A stretch of 64,000 nucleotides of DNA from Clostridia bacterium. GTDB taxonomy: Bacteria; Bacillota; Clostridia; Christensenellales; Borkfalkiaceae. The stretch lies in NCBI GenBank assembly GCA_900764105.1, contig CAAFMS010000010.1, forward strand, positions 210,593 through 274,592. Direction: 5' to 3'. This document shows, piece after piece, positions 33,576 to 43,243 of the stretch (the stretch's first letter is position 1; the number at the start of each line of letters is the position of its first letter). The translations under genes were made by a program, and so were the position numbers. The notes beneath the pieces were generated by a model. It was not told where the DNA came from, did not search any database, and worked only from the letters and a program-made list of their open reading frames with translations.

Positions 33576-36500
33576 ATGAAAAAAAGCATCAGAAAATTTG
33601 TTGCGATTATGGCGATTGTTCTGGCGTTCTGCTTTGCGCTTACCGCGTGCCGCGGCGCGACGGATTCGGAGAGCGGCTCGACCGAATCGACCTCTTCTTC
33701 GAGCGCGGGGAAAGTGTCGATTACTTTCTCGTGCGGAGAAAGCCTAACTATGAACGAATGGGAAACAATGCGCGTCACGGCTACGGCGTCCGATAAATCT
33801 TCGGTAACGCTTACCGCGGACGACAGCTCCGTTCTTTATCTTCGCGGAACCAGCGTAACCGCTTTGAAAGCGGGCACGACAACTATTACCGCAAAGACGA
33901 AAACCGGCAGCGCGACTGCGAAACTTAAAGTAACGGTAAACGAAAAAGCTGAAAATCGGCCCGTTCTTTCCGTTATCGGTAACGGCGATATCGCTCTCGG
34001 CGAAACTTCGCAATTCAGCGCGAGCCTTTCGGGCGTGGACGCTGCGGATTACGTCGTTCAGTACGCGATTGCGGATCCCGCTATCGCAAGCGTAGACGCG
34101 GAAGGAACGGTTACGGCGCTCGCTTCGGGCAGAACCAAGCTCACCGCCACCACGACTTATCGTTCCGTTCAGTTCAAAGCCGAAAAAGACATAATCGTCG
34201 AAAAAGAAATCAAGGTGATTTTCGCCGAAGGCGCAACGGAAGCAAAACTTGCCGTTTCCGCCCTTAAAGAAGGCCTCGAAGGCGAATATTCCTTAGAAAT
34301 CAACGGTAAGGCTTATACGGCAGACGAGAACGGCGACATCACTCTCGCGAAAGCCGATTTCAACGTTTCGGGCAAGAACCTTTTCGACGGTAAAATCACG
34401 CAGGGAACTACCGTTTACACGTTCAGAGTAGCGGTGTTCTTTATGGAAAATCCGTCGATTTATCAGAACGGCGAGGCGATTACTCCCAACGAAAACGGAG
34501 AATACGTTGTAGATAAAACCAAACCCGCCGACGAAAACGGACTTCGCTGGATAACTTTCGACAACGCAGAGACAATGCTCGATATGGGCTATGAGCTTTT
34601 GAAGATCAGAGTTAAGTTCAATGCGTTCTGTTCGTTGACGGCAGGAATAGTCGATTCCACGTTAGCTGATTATGATTACAATTTCGGTTATAAATATAAC
34701 GAACCCGAAACGGGCGATCTCGTATGGTTCTTCTGGCATAACGAATACGAATACACCAACGCCGAAAGCGTCAAAGTAACAGAGGGTTACGGCGGAGCTA
34801 TGAAGCCCGCTTATCACGGACCTTACGGATACGGATATTTAAAGATTCTCGACGCAAACGGCGATCTTCTTCTCGATTACTATAATAAACAGATTACGGA
34901 CGCTGCGGGTACTCACGGCAATTGGTCGGATTATATATCTCCTCTTGCTCTCAATACCGAATATATTTTCCTTCTCGATATAAGCAAAACTCACGACGTT
35001 TCTTTCAGCGGTCTCGACGACGCCGTTATCACGGGCTTCGAATGGGCTAAGAAAGAAGAAACGACCGTTGCTTTCGAAAACGAGTCGATTTCCGTAGAAG
35101 AATGGGTGGAAACCGAAGTTAAGGCAACCACGAACGACGGTTCCGCCGTTGTATACACGGTAAGCGACCCCTCGGTTCTCTACGTTTCGGGCAACAAAAT
35201 CGTCGGCTTGAAGGCGGGAAGCACAAAGGTTATCGCTACGGCTAACGGCAAAAAAGCAGAGCTTAACGTTACCGTAAACGAACAAGCCGCAAATCGTCCT
35301 GCAGTCGAATTTGAGGGATTGGAAATCGAACAGCTCGGTTCGGGCAATCTCGGAGCGACTCTTAAAGTCGGCGGTAATACGCTTGCGGCAGACAAATACA
35401 CTCTCGAATATACTGCGGCGGAAAACGACGTAATCTCGATTGTCGGCAGCGTTGTCGCAGGGCTTAAGACCGGCGAGGTCGACGTTACCGCAAAAATCAC
35501 TTACTGCGGAAAAGAATTTACTAAAACCGTTAAAGTAACGGTTAAAAAAGCCGAGGAGCCCGTCGATCCCTCGATCGGCAAGCTTTATCAGGGCGGCGAG
35601 GAACTTACTCCCGACGAAAACGGATGTTACGTTATGGATACGAGCAAGGAGAGCAACACTCTGACATTCGATCCTTTTGCAACGAAGAGCGCGCTCGGAT
35701 ATAAGAAAATCCGTTTCACCGTTAAATTCAGCGAAATAACAAACGACAATATTACGCTTGGAAAAGCCGGCGGATTCTCGTTCGGTTACAAATACGGAAG
35801 CATTTCGGTCGGTTGGTTTAACCGTTATGTAAACAGTAAAGGTAAAGAAGAAGGCGCATATGCAGGCGCGTTCGCAGGCAGCTCTGATTCGCCTAATGCT
35901 CCGGCATATCTCAGAGTTTATAACGCCGCAGGCGAAAAGATTTTCGAGCATTATACCTTTACAGGTTGGTCTTCGACTACATCGACTACATCTGATAGTG
36001 GTTACGGATATATTCCCGCGCTCGAAACGAATACCGCATACACTTTCGAAATCGATATCGAACAGACGGGCGACGTAACTCTTCTCGGATTCAACAAGGC
36101 TACGTTCACCGCTATTAAGTGGGTAAACTTCGATAAAACCGAAGTAACCTTCGATAAAGAAAGCGTTGAAGCGGACGAATGGACGGAATTCGGTTTCTCG
36201 GCTGTTTCCAACGACGGCTCGGATATCGAATTAACTTCCGATAACGAAGAGGTTCTCCTTGTGAAAGGCAACAAAGCTATCGGTATCAAGGCGGGCGCGG
36301 CTAACATCGTTGCAACGGCGAACGGCGTAACGGTTAAGCTTCCCGTAACAATAAAAGAAAACGCGGTTAACCGCCCCGTCGTCGAAGCAGGCAACGTTGA
36401 GCTTAGCGAGCTTGAAACCGTTGCTATAAACGCGGCGTTCAAAGTAGGCGGAGCGGCTCTTTCCGAAAACGCGTATACGATTGCGTATACCTCCGAAGAC

Positions 36501-38195
36501 GCTGAAATTATCGCTGTCGCGGGCAAAGAAATCACCGCTTTGAAGGCGGGCGAAGCTACGGTTACCGTAACCGTTACTTTCTGGGGCAAAACTTTCACGG
36601 CAGACGTTGCCGTAAAGGTAAACGCTGCCGAGAAACCCGTCGATCCGTCCGCAGGTAAACTTTTCCAGGGCGGAGAAGAAGTTGCGGCGGCTGAAGACGG
36701 AAGCGTAACTCCCGACGCGACAAACGCCGATAAAACTCTTAAATTCGACGCGTACGCCGTTAAGAGCGCGCTCGGAATGAGAAGAATTCGTTTCACGGTT
36801 AAGTTCAAAGCGTTCTCGGCGAACGTAGTTCAGAACGGTTACGAGTTCGGTTACAGATATAATTCCATAAACGTGCTTTTCGATAACGATTATGCCGACG
36901 GAATGTACGCGGGCGCGCTTGCGGCAGACGGTAGCCCCACCGAATACGGCTACGTAAGAATTTACGACAATACCGGAGCGTTGTATTTTGAACATTATAA
37001 TTGTCCTAACTGGTCGTCCTCGGGCTTCGGATATGTAAGCGCGCTTGCGCTCGATACCGAATATACTTTTGATATCGATACCGAAAAGACGGGCGACATA
37101 ACCCTTTACGGTTTCGAAAACGCCGTATTCACCAAGATCGAATGGGTAGATTATAACAAAACCGAAATTACTTTCAACAAAGAAAACGTTGAAGCGGACG
37201 AATGGACGGAATTCGATTTCTCGGCAACTACCAACGATTTATCGACCCTTACTTTCACTTCCGATAACGAAGAAATCCTTGTCGTTAAAGGAAACAAAGC
37301 TATCGGCGTAAGCGCGGGCGCTGCGAATATCGTTGCGAAGAACTCCGCAGGCAAAACCGCGCTTCTTCCCGTAACGATAACCGAAAACGCGGCAAAACGC
37401 CCCGTTTTAACGGCTGTTCCCGAAAAAACTTCTGTCGAGGTTCTCGAGAACGCGGTTATCAACGCTCAGCTTAAAATAGGCGAAACGGTTGTTTCCGCTT
37501 CCGAATACACGCTTCACGCGGTTTCCGATAACGAAGCCGTAAAGCTTGAAAACGGTAAGGTTATAGGCGTGAGCGAAGGTCAGGCGAAAGTCACCGTAAC
37601 CGCAACTTACTACGGAAAAGAGTTTACCGCGCAGTTCGATATCGCCGTCGTAGCGGCGGCAGACCCGACCAAGGGTAAACTCTTCCAGAACGGCAAAGAA
37701 ATAGTAGCGGACGCGGACGGCAATTACAAAGTAGACACGACCGTTGCGGGCGACGCCAACGGACTTCATTGGCTCACAGTTGATACGACGAAGACGGCTT
37801 CTTATGATTACCTTCGTTTCACCGTAACGTTCGATTCTTTCCCGTCCTACAAGAAGATGACCACTTCGCAGTACGATTATAACTTCGGTTATAACTACGG
37901 ATCGGTAACGGCTTTCTGGGATAATATTTACCCGAGCGGCGGCTTCGGCGGCGCTTTGGGCGCAGATGGCGGGGCAAACGGAATTTATTATTGGAATGTT
38001 TACACCGCTGCCGATAACAATAAGGTTCTTAATTTGATGTCGGCTACGAAATGGTCTCCGTATTATACGTTGCAGACGGGTGTTGAATATATTTTCGAAT
38101 TCAACGTAAAAGCTATGGGCGAAAGCTTCACTTTGGCAGGCTTCGAAACGGCGACAATCAAAAATATTACCTGGGCAGAGGCTCTTCTCGGTTAA
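33576..38195 (+). CDS. Giant Ig-like (BIG2) repeat lipoprotein
   Basis: A 1,539-aa surface lipoprotein with lipobox ALTAC (Cys about 24) and a Ser/Thr linker. It alternates pairs of Ig-like BIG2 domains (SVTALKAGTTTITAKTKTGS, IVGLKAGSTKVIATANGKKA, AIGIKAGAANIVATANGVTV) with four larger modules that begin YQNGEAITPNENG, YQGGEELTPDENG, FQGGEEVAAAEDG and FQNGKEIVADADG (gene positions about 34459, 35582, 36658 and 37681). Each module ends in a G-x-x-x-A-x-x-x-x-x-x-W motif shared with the preceding lipoprotein. ATG 33576 is chosen because GGAGG ends 5 nt before it. It is likely a long stalk presenting carbohydrate-binding modules. Confidence 0.8.
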   Translation: MKKSIRKFVAIMAIVLAFCFALTACRGATDSESGSTESTSSSSAGKVSITFSCGESLTMNEWETMRVTATASDKSSVTLTADDSSVLYLRGTSVTALKAGTTTITAKTKTGSATAKLKVTVNEKAENRPVLSVIGNGDIALGETSQFSASLSGVDAADYVVQYAIADPAIASVDAEGTVTALASGRTKLTATTTYRSVQFKAEKDIIVEKEIKVIFAEGATEAKLAVSALKEGLEGEYSLEINGKAYTADENGDITLAKADFNVSGKNLFDGKITQGTTVYTFRVAVFFMENPSIYQNGEAITPNENGEYVVDKTKPADENGLRWITFDNAETMLDMGYELLKIRVKFNAFCSLTAGIVDSTLADYDYNFGYKYNEPETGDLVWFFWHNEYEYTNAESVKVTEGYGGAMKPAYHGPYGYGYLKILDANGDLLLDYYNKQITDAAGTHGNWSDYISPLALNTEYIFLLDISKTHDVSFSGLDDAVITGFEWAKKEETTVAFENESISVEEWVETEVKATTNDGSAVVYTVSDPSVLYVSGNKIVGLKAGSTKVIATANGKKAELNVTVNEQAANRPAVEFEGLEIEQLGSGNLGATLKVGGNTLAADKYTLEYTAAENDVISIVGSVVAGLKTGEVDVTAKITYCGKEFTKTVKVTVKKAEEPVDPSIGKLYQGGEELTPDENGCYVMDTSKESNTLTFDPFATKSALGYKKIRFTVKFSEITNDNITLGKAGGFSFGYKYGSISVGWFNRYVNSKGKEEGAYAGAFAGSSDSPNAPAYLRVYNAAGEKIFEHYTFTGWSSTTSTTSDSGYGYIPALETNTAYTFEIDIEQTGDVTLLGFNKATFTAIKWVNFDKTEVTFDKESVEADEWTEFGFSAVSNDGSDIELTSDNEEVLLVKGNKAIGIKAGAANIVATANGVTVKLPVTIKENAVNRPVVEAGNVELSELETVAINAAFKVGGAALSENAYTIAYTSEDAEIIAVAGKEITALKAGEATVTVTVTFWGKTFTADVAVKVNAAEKPVDPSAGKLFQGGEEVAAAEDGSVTPDATNADKTLKFDAYAVKSALGMRRIRFTVKFKAFSANVVQNGYEFGYRYNSINVLFDNDYADGMYAGALAADGSPTEYGYVRIYDNTGALYFEHYNCPNWSSSGFGYVSALALDTEYTFDIDTEKTGDITLYGFENAVFTKIEWVDYNKTEITFNKENVEADEWTEFDFSATTNDLSTLTFTSDNEEILVVKGNKAIGVSAGAANIVAKNSAGKTALLPVTITENAAKRPVLTAVPEKTSVEVLENAVINAQLKIGETVVSASEYTLHAVSDNEAVKLENGKVIGVSEGQAKVTVTATYYGKEFTAQFDIAVVAAADPTKGKLFQNGKEIVADADGNYKVDTTVAGDANGLHWLTVDTTKTASYDYLRFTVTFDSFPSYKKMTTSQYDYNFGYNYGSVTAFWDNIYPSGGFGGALGADGGANGIYYWNVYTAADNNKVLNLMSATKWSPYYTLQTGVEYIFEFNVKAMGESFTLAGFETATIKNITWAEALLG

Positions 38196-38235
38196 AATCG
38201 GTTAAAAGAAGAAACATCAGCCTACAAAACTTAAA

Positions 38236-38271
38236 TTTTGCCTTTCCCGAAATCTTTCGGGAAAGGCAAAA
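38236..38271. repeat. Perfect hairpin after the giant lipoprotein gene
   Basis: TTTTGCCTTTCCCGAAA (38236-38252) pairs perfectly with 38255-38271. On the plus strand the stem is followed by A, not T, so it resembles a terminator for the minus strand or an mRNA 3'-end stabiliser. Confidence 0.6.
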
Positions 38272-38333
38272 AATAAATAAAAACAACGAAAACAGGTCGA
38301 TTTTAAAGAAAAATCGCCGTTTTGAGAGTAAAA

Positions 38334-40055
38334 ATGATTACATTTGCAGTTTTAGGATTAGGTAACAGAGGCTCGGTTTATTCAAACAACATAGTAAAAC
38401 ACGACAATGCGAAGATAGTTTCCGTTTGCGATATTTCCCCCGCGAGCCTTAAGCAGGCAAAGGAACTTTACGGCGTTAAGGACGAAGAGCTTTTTTCAAG
38501 CGAGGAAAAGTTTTTCGAGAAAAAGCGCGCGGACGTTTTAATCGTAGCCACGCTCGACGGACTTCATTGCAGACAGACCGTAAAAGCTTTGTCGCTCGGT
38601 TACGACGTGCTTCTGGAAAAGCCCGTTGCTCCCACAATGAAAGAGTGCGACGAAATTTACGCCGCCGCTAAAAAGTTTGGACGTGACGTGGTGGTCTGCC
38701 ACAATCTCCGTTACACTCCGTTTTACCAGAAACTGAAAACCCTTATCGCCGACGGCGTTATAGGCGAAGTATTAAGCGTGGAGCAGGCGGAAAACGTTGC
38801 TTACAGTCATTATATGTGCAGTTTTATCCGCGGCAAATGGCATAGCTCAAAGGAAACAAGCCCGATAATTTTGCAGAAATGTTGTCACGACCTCGATATA
38901 ATTTCCTGGTTCGTCGGCAAAAAGGACGAAAGGGAAGAATCGTTCGGAACGCTCGAGTTTTACACGAAAGAGCATAAACCCGAGGGAACGCCCGAAAGGT
39001 GCTTGGACTGCAAATTGAAAGACTGCCGTTACAACGCTTACGAATTTTCGGTTAAAGCCCCGGGAACGCTTTGCGTGCCTTACGGTTTCGAGTTCACACC
39101 CGAAAATATAGCGAACTTTTTGCGCCCCGAGGATAATCTTTACGGGCAGTGCGTGTTTGCTTGCCCCAACGACGTTTGCGACCGTCAGACGGTCAGCGTT
39201 TTTTTCGACGGCGGCGTTACCGCAAACCTTCTGATGCACGGCTTTTCGCTTTACGAAACTTACCGCATAACAAGGGTTTTCGGTAGTAAAGGAAAGCTCA
39301 GCGGCAGGCTCGAGGACGGCGCGATAAGGCTTTCGCTTTTCGACGGTACCGATAAAATCATAGACGTGAACGAGGAAATCGAGGATAAGGAAAGCCACAG
39401 CGGCGGAGACAGCAAGCTTGTCGCAGATTATATTTCCTATCTCGAAACGGGTAAACGCCCGCTCGGCATAAGCGAGCTTGCGGACTCTATTCAAAGTCAC
39501 CGCTTAGCTTTCGGCGCGGAAGAAAAGCGACTCGAACACCCGTTGCCGAAGATTTCCGAGGCTATGGCTTGCGAAAAGTCGATTGAAAATGAAAGTTCGG
39601 GCGGAATTTATTCTGCGGTTTCGGAATTTATCGAAAAGAACGCCGAGAATGCCGTTAAAACGATTTCGATGACGGTTAATTGCCGCAAGGAAGATTTAAA
39701 GGAAAAACTTGAAAGCGATATGGCGTTCATCTCGTCGCTTATCGGGTCGAAGGCTTATAAATGCGATAAAATAACTTCCGAAAAAGGCTATCCGCACGGT
39801 TTTATCGTAACTTATTTCGAAAACGGGGCGATTGCGCGTTATTCGTTCACCTGTTCGCCGCTTAAAAACAGAACGGAAATTTCCGTGTTCGCGCCGTCCG
39901 CAAACGTTTACGCAGACAGCGAAAAAGGCGAGGTTATCACGAAAACGACCGACCTTTTCGGCAGAGACGAAAAAACAGAGGCAAAGGGTAAATCCGTTTT
40001 TGAGGGAAAGATTGGCGATTACTTGATAAAAAACGAGATTTCTGATATAATCTGA
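38334..40055 (+). CDS. Gfo/Idh/MocA-family oxidoreductase with extra C-terminal domain
   Basis: A 573-aa NAD(P)-dependent sugar oxidoreductase: Rossmann motif VLGLGNRGSVYSNNI (about residues 5-19), the catalytic-region motif LEKPVA (about 95-100), HNLRY (about 124-128), then the C-terminal alpha/beta domain with HDLDIISW. A four-cysteine segment (RCLDCKLKDC, then C) in the middle may bind a metal. After about residue 395 there are 180 further residues not usual for the family. ATG 38334 is preferred over TTG 38322 as it starts directly before the nucleotide fold. A terminator follows. Confidence 0.85.
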   Translation: MITFAVLGLGNRGSVYSNNIVKHDNAKIVSVCDISPASLKQAKELYGVKDEELFSSEEKFFEKKRADVLIVATLDGLHCRQTVKALSLGYDVLLEKPVAPTMKECDEIYAAAKKFGRDVVVCHNLRYTPFYQKLKTLIADGVIGEVLSVEQAENVAYSHYMCSFIRGKWHSSKETSPIILQKCCHDLDIISWFVGKKDEREESFGTLEFYTKEHKPEGTPERCLDCKLKDCRYNAYEFSVKAPGTLCVPYGFEFTPENIANFLRPEDNLYGQCVFACPNDVCDRQTVSVFFDGGVTANLLMHGFSLYETYRITRVFGSKGKLSGRLEDGAIRLSLFDGTDKIIDVNEEIEDKESHSGGDSKLVADYISYLETGKRPLGISELADSIQSHRLAFGAEEKRLEHPLPKISEAMACEKSIENESSGGIYSAVSEFIEKNAENAVKTISMTVNCRKEDLKEKLESDMAFISSLIGSKAYKCDKITSEKGYPHGFIVTYFENGAIARYSFTCSPLKNRTEISVFAPSANVYADSEKGEVITKTTDLFGRDEKTEAKGKSVFEGKIGDYLIKNEISDII

Positions 40056-40089
40056 AAATCGGAAATCTTTAACGTGAGATAATTGTAAT

Positions 40090-40122
40090 TATGCGGCGGC
40101 GCGCCGCCGCGTATAATTTTTT
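40090..40122 (+). terminator. GC-rich terminator
   Basis: The 18-bp perfect palindrome GCGGCGGCGCGCCGCCGC (40093-40110) is followed by GTATAATTTTTT, between the oxidoreductase and GH78-like genes. Confidence 0.7.
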
Positions 40123-40134
40123 AAAAATAAGATT

Positions 40135-42021
40135 ATGTTTGAAAAATCAAAATGGATATGGGAGCGGGAGAACCCGTCTCCCGACGAATACGCCGATTTC
40201 AGGGCGACCGTAACCGAAAAAAACGCAACGCTTTTTATCGCGGCGGAAACCGATTACGCCGCTTACGTAAACGGGAAATTAGCGTTTTTCGGGTCGTATA
40301 AAGGTTATCGTGACGAAAAATACTATGACGAATTGCCTTTAAACGACTTTCTGACCGAAAAAGAAAACGAAATCGAAATCGTAGTATGGTATCAGGGCAT
40401 AAACTGTTCATCTTCTATAGACGACGGCGCGGGCGTTATTTTCGAGATATCGTCGAACGGAAAAATCCTTGCCGCGAGTGACGAAAATACCCTTTCACGC
40501 TCGGATATCCGCTATCAAAACGGCTATAAAAAGTCGCTCACGCCACAGATAGGTTATTCTTTTTTATTCGACGCGACGAAATGCGGCGAAATGAAGCCCG
40601 AATTGTGGCATAAAAGTTTCGCTTTGGCAAGAAACGTAAAGTTTTCGCCCCGCCCGGTAAAAAAATCGGTCGTTTCCGCGCCCGTATTTTCCGAGGAGAT
40701 AAAACAAGAAAACGGCGTTTATCTTTTCGATCTTAAAAAGGAATATTCGGGGCAGATTTATCTCGATTTTTATTCCGAAACCGAACAAAAAATCCTTATT
40801 TCTTACGGCGAGCATATAAGAAACGGCGAAGTGGCAAGGATTGTCGGCAATCGCGATTTTTCTTTCGAATATATCGCGAAAAGAGGCGAAAACAAGTACG
40901 TGAACCCCTTCCGCAGGCTCGGGCTTCGCTATATAGAGGTTAAAACGGAACAACCGATTAAGGTCGGCAAAATCACCCTTCTTTCCGTCGATTATCCAGT
41001 TAAGAAAAGAGTTTTTGCGGCGGACAGCCCGTTACACGAGAAAATAACTTCGGTTGCGATAAGAACGCTCGCGCTTTGTATGCACGAACATTACGAGGAC
41101 TGCGTGTGGCGCGAACAGGCTTTATATACTTTCGACAGCCGCAACGAAATGCTTTGCGGTTACAAGGCTTTTTATGACGACGGTTTCGCGCGTTCTAACA
41201 TTTTGCTTATGTCAAAAGGCGTAAGGGAAGATGGACTTTTAGAGCTTACTTACCCCGCTGAGGACACTCCTGCAATCCCGCTTTATTCGCTTTGTTTTAT
41301 CGTTCTGGTTTACGAATACGTTAAGTTCACGGGCGATAAATCCGTGCTTGGTAAGGTCGGAAAAACCATGCGCGGGATAATGGATAAATTTCGGAAACTG
41401 CGCGATAATCGACTTATAGCCGACTTTCCGTATCCTTATTGGAACTTTTACGAGTGGGGAAACGGCAGCGATAACTGCGGCGATCTTTCGAGAAATGCGG
41501 GAGATACTTCGCCCGAAAGATTCTCGCTCATTCTGAACGCCTATTACGTTTACACGGAAGAAAAATACGCCGAACTTTTCCCGCTTGAAAAAATCGAATT
41601 AAGCGATATGAAAAAACTTATCGCGGAAAAATTTTACGATGAAAAGGCGGGTATGTTCCGTTCGTATATCGGCGAAAAAACTTACACGGAGTTCGGAAAC
41701 GCGCTTTGCCTTTCCATAGGCCTATGCGGCGAGGATTTAGCCGAAAAAATAACGCAGGGGAAAGCTTTGAAAGCGACTCTTGCCGCCGCGGCTTACGTTT
41801 ATGACGGTCTTTTGTCTTTCGGAAAAAAATACGAGGATTACGTTATAAACGAAATAGATGAAAATTATAAAAAGATGCTCGACGCGGGCGCGACTTCTTT
41901 CTGGGAAACCGTCGAGGGCGTCGAGGACGGCGATTTGTCGTGCAGTCTTTGCCACGGCTGGAGCGCGCTCCCGATTTATTACTATGCCTTAACGGGCAAA
42001 ATTAAATTTTCGAAAGAATAA
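40135..42021 (+). CDS. GH78-like alpha-L-rhamnosidase family protein
   Basis: A 628-aa cytoplasmic protein. An N-terminal beta domain (KWIWERENPSPDEYADFRA, about 5-25) and a central beta-sandwich lead to an (alpha/alpha)6 six-hairpin barrel from about residue 300. HYEDCVWREQALYTFDSR (about 320-337) stands where GH78 enzymes have their DxPxRER motif, and ATSFWETVEG plus CHGWSALPIYYY match the late family motifs. The replaced residues make the exact substrate uncertain. The ribosome site is weak. It carries copy 7 of the 13-bp word. Confidence 0.75.
   Translation: MFEKSKWIWERENPSPDEYADFRATVTEKNATLFIAAETDYAAYVNGKLAFFGSYKGYRDEKYYDELPLNDFLTEKENEIEIVVWYQGINCSSSIDDGAGVIFEISSNGKILAASDENTLSRSDIRYQNGYKKSLTPQIGYSFLFDATKCGEMKPELWHKSFALARNVKFSPRPVKKSVVSAPVFSEEIKQENGVYLFDLKKEYSGQIYLDFYSETEQKILISYGEHIRNGEVARIVGNRDFSFEYIAKRGENKYVNPFRRLGLRYIEVKTEQPIKVGKITLLSVDYPVKKRVFAADSPLHEKITSVAIRTLALCMHEHYEDCVWREQALYTFDSRNEMLCGYKAFYDDGFARSNILLMSKGVREDGLLELTYPAEDTPAIPLYSLCFIVLVYEYVKFTGDKSVLGKVGKTMRGIMDKFRKLRDNRLIADFPYPYWNFYEWGNGSDNCGDLSRNAGDTSPERFSLILNAYYVYTEEKYAELFPLEKIELSDMKKLIAEKFYDEKAGMFRSYIGEKTYTEFGNALCLSIGLCGEDLAEKITQGKALKATLAAAAYVYDGLLSFGKKYEDYVINEIDENYKKMLDAGATSFWETVEGVEDGDLSCSLCHGWSALPIYYYALTGKIKFSKE
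41406..41418 (+). repeat. 13-bp word TAATCGACTTATA, copy 7
   Basis: Exact copy inside the GH78-like gene, read as N-R-L-I, and the only exact copy after 24 kb. Confidence 0.85.
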
Positions 42022-42048
42022 AACAGGGAATAAAACGAGGATTGAAAC

Positions 42049-43188
42049 ATGGATAAACAATTTGTAACGAGCTTCTGGAACTATGTTCCGTCCGGCAAAA
42101 TCGACGCCGTTAAAAGCGTGGACGACTGGGCGGATCTCGGGATGAACACCCCTATGACCTGCTACGCCGAAAAGGACGAGGACTACGAATATATTTTGAA
42201 AAACCTCGACGCGGCGGCGGAAAAGGGTATGAAACTCATAATCTGCGACAAGCGCACTTTGTGGTACGAAATCGGCGAAATCGGCGAGGAAGAATATCGG
42301 AGAAGAGTTAAAGCCGCGGCGGAAAAATTCGCTTCGCACCCCGCTTTTTACGCTTTTCACGTAGGCGACGAACCCGCTAAAGTCCACTGGGCGGATATGC
42401 TCAAAGCCGTAAAAATCGTTAAGGAATACGCCCGCCCGTTTATAAATTTCCTGCCGTTTTTCGACGAGGATTTCGAGAAAACGCTCGGAACCAACCACGC
42501 GGGTTATTCGAAAATGCTCGAAGACGCGATTAAGGAAACGGGCTTAGGTCAGCTTTGCTACGATTGCTATTTTCAGATGTTCGAAAACAGTTCCGAGGAC
42601 GGAATAGGGCTTTATTTCCATAACCTTAATATGTACCGCGAAATTTCCCGCAAGACGGGCGTGGACTATTGGACGACGCTCCTTTCCGTAGGTCACTGGG
42701 CGTTCAGAGTTCCTTCGGAGGACGATATACGCTGGCAGATTTCCACAGCCGCGGCTCACGGCGCGAAAGGTATTTTCTGGTTTTATATTTACGGAAGACT
42801 GTTGGAGTCGAGTTATCATCAATCTCCGTTCGATCAGTATTACAATAAAACCGAGACTTTCGACCGTCTCGCAAGGCAGATGCGCCTTTTCAACGACCAT
42901 TTTGCAGACAGACTTGCAAATTCCGAACTTCTCGAGGTTTATCACGCGGGCAGAACTTACGGCGGAACTCCGCTTTACACGCCGGGCGTAATAGAAGGTT
43001 TGTTCTTCAAACGCAACTGGGGTATGCCGATGATCGTTTCGAAATTCAAGGATAAAAACGGCAAGGAATTTTTGCTTTTCGTCAACAACTCGCAAAACAA
43101 AATCGAGAGAATCGAGGGCGAATACAAGGGCAAAAAAATCTTTATGTGGTTCGCGCCGGGGCAGATGCAGATCGTCGAAGAAGACTGA
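42049..43188 (+). CDS. TIM-barrel glycosidase-like protein
   Basis: A 379-aa cytoplasmic protein with no signal peptide. SVDDWADLGMNTPMTCY, AAEKGMKLIICDKR, HPAFYAFHVGDEPAKVHWAD and GAKGIFWFYIYGRL trace successive barrel strands, and the acidic DEP after strand 4 (about residue 108) is placed like a glycosidase acid/base. A C-terminal beta domain (LLFVNNSQNKIERIEG) is typical of sugar hydrolases. GAGG precedes the ATG; it lies 27 bp after the GH78-like gene. The family is not certain; it probably trims an imported oligosaccharide. Confidence 0.7.
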   Translation: MDKQFVTSFWNYVPSGKIDAVKSVDDWADLGMNTPMTCYAEKDEDYEYILKNLDAAAEKGMKLIICDKRTLWYEIGEIGEEEYRRRVKAAAEKFASHPAFYAFHVGDEPAKVHWADMLKAVKIVKEYARPFINFLPFFDEDFEKTLGTNHAGYSKMLEDAIKETGLGQLCYDCYFQMFENSSEDGIGLYFHNLNMYREISRKTGVDYWTTLLSVGHWAFRVPSEDDIRWQISTAAAHGAKGIFWFYIYGRLLESSYHQSPFDQYYNKTETFDRLARQMRLFNDHFADRLANSELLEVYHAGRTYGGTPLYTPGVIEGLFFKRNWGMPMIVSKFKDKNGKEFLLFVNNSQNKIERIEGEYKGKKIFMWFAPGQMQIVEED

Positions 43189-43243
43189 ATTTTTAAAGGA
43201 TAAATTGAGTTTACCGACGAAAAAAGAGGCGGTTATTAAATAA

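Noticed and set aside
34839..35951. 370-codon minus-strand frame opposite the Ig-like lipoprotein
   Set aside because: The plus strand has clear signal peptide, BIG2 domains and ribosome site; the minus product is low-complexity with no known motif.
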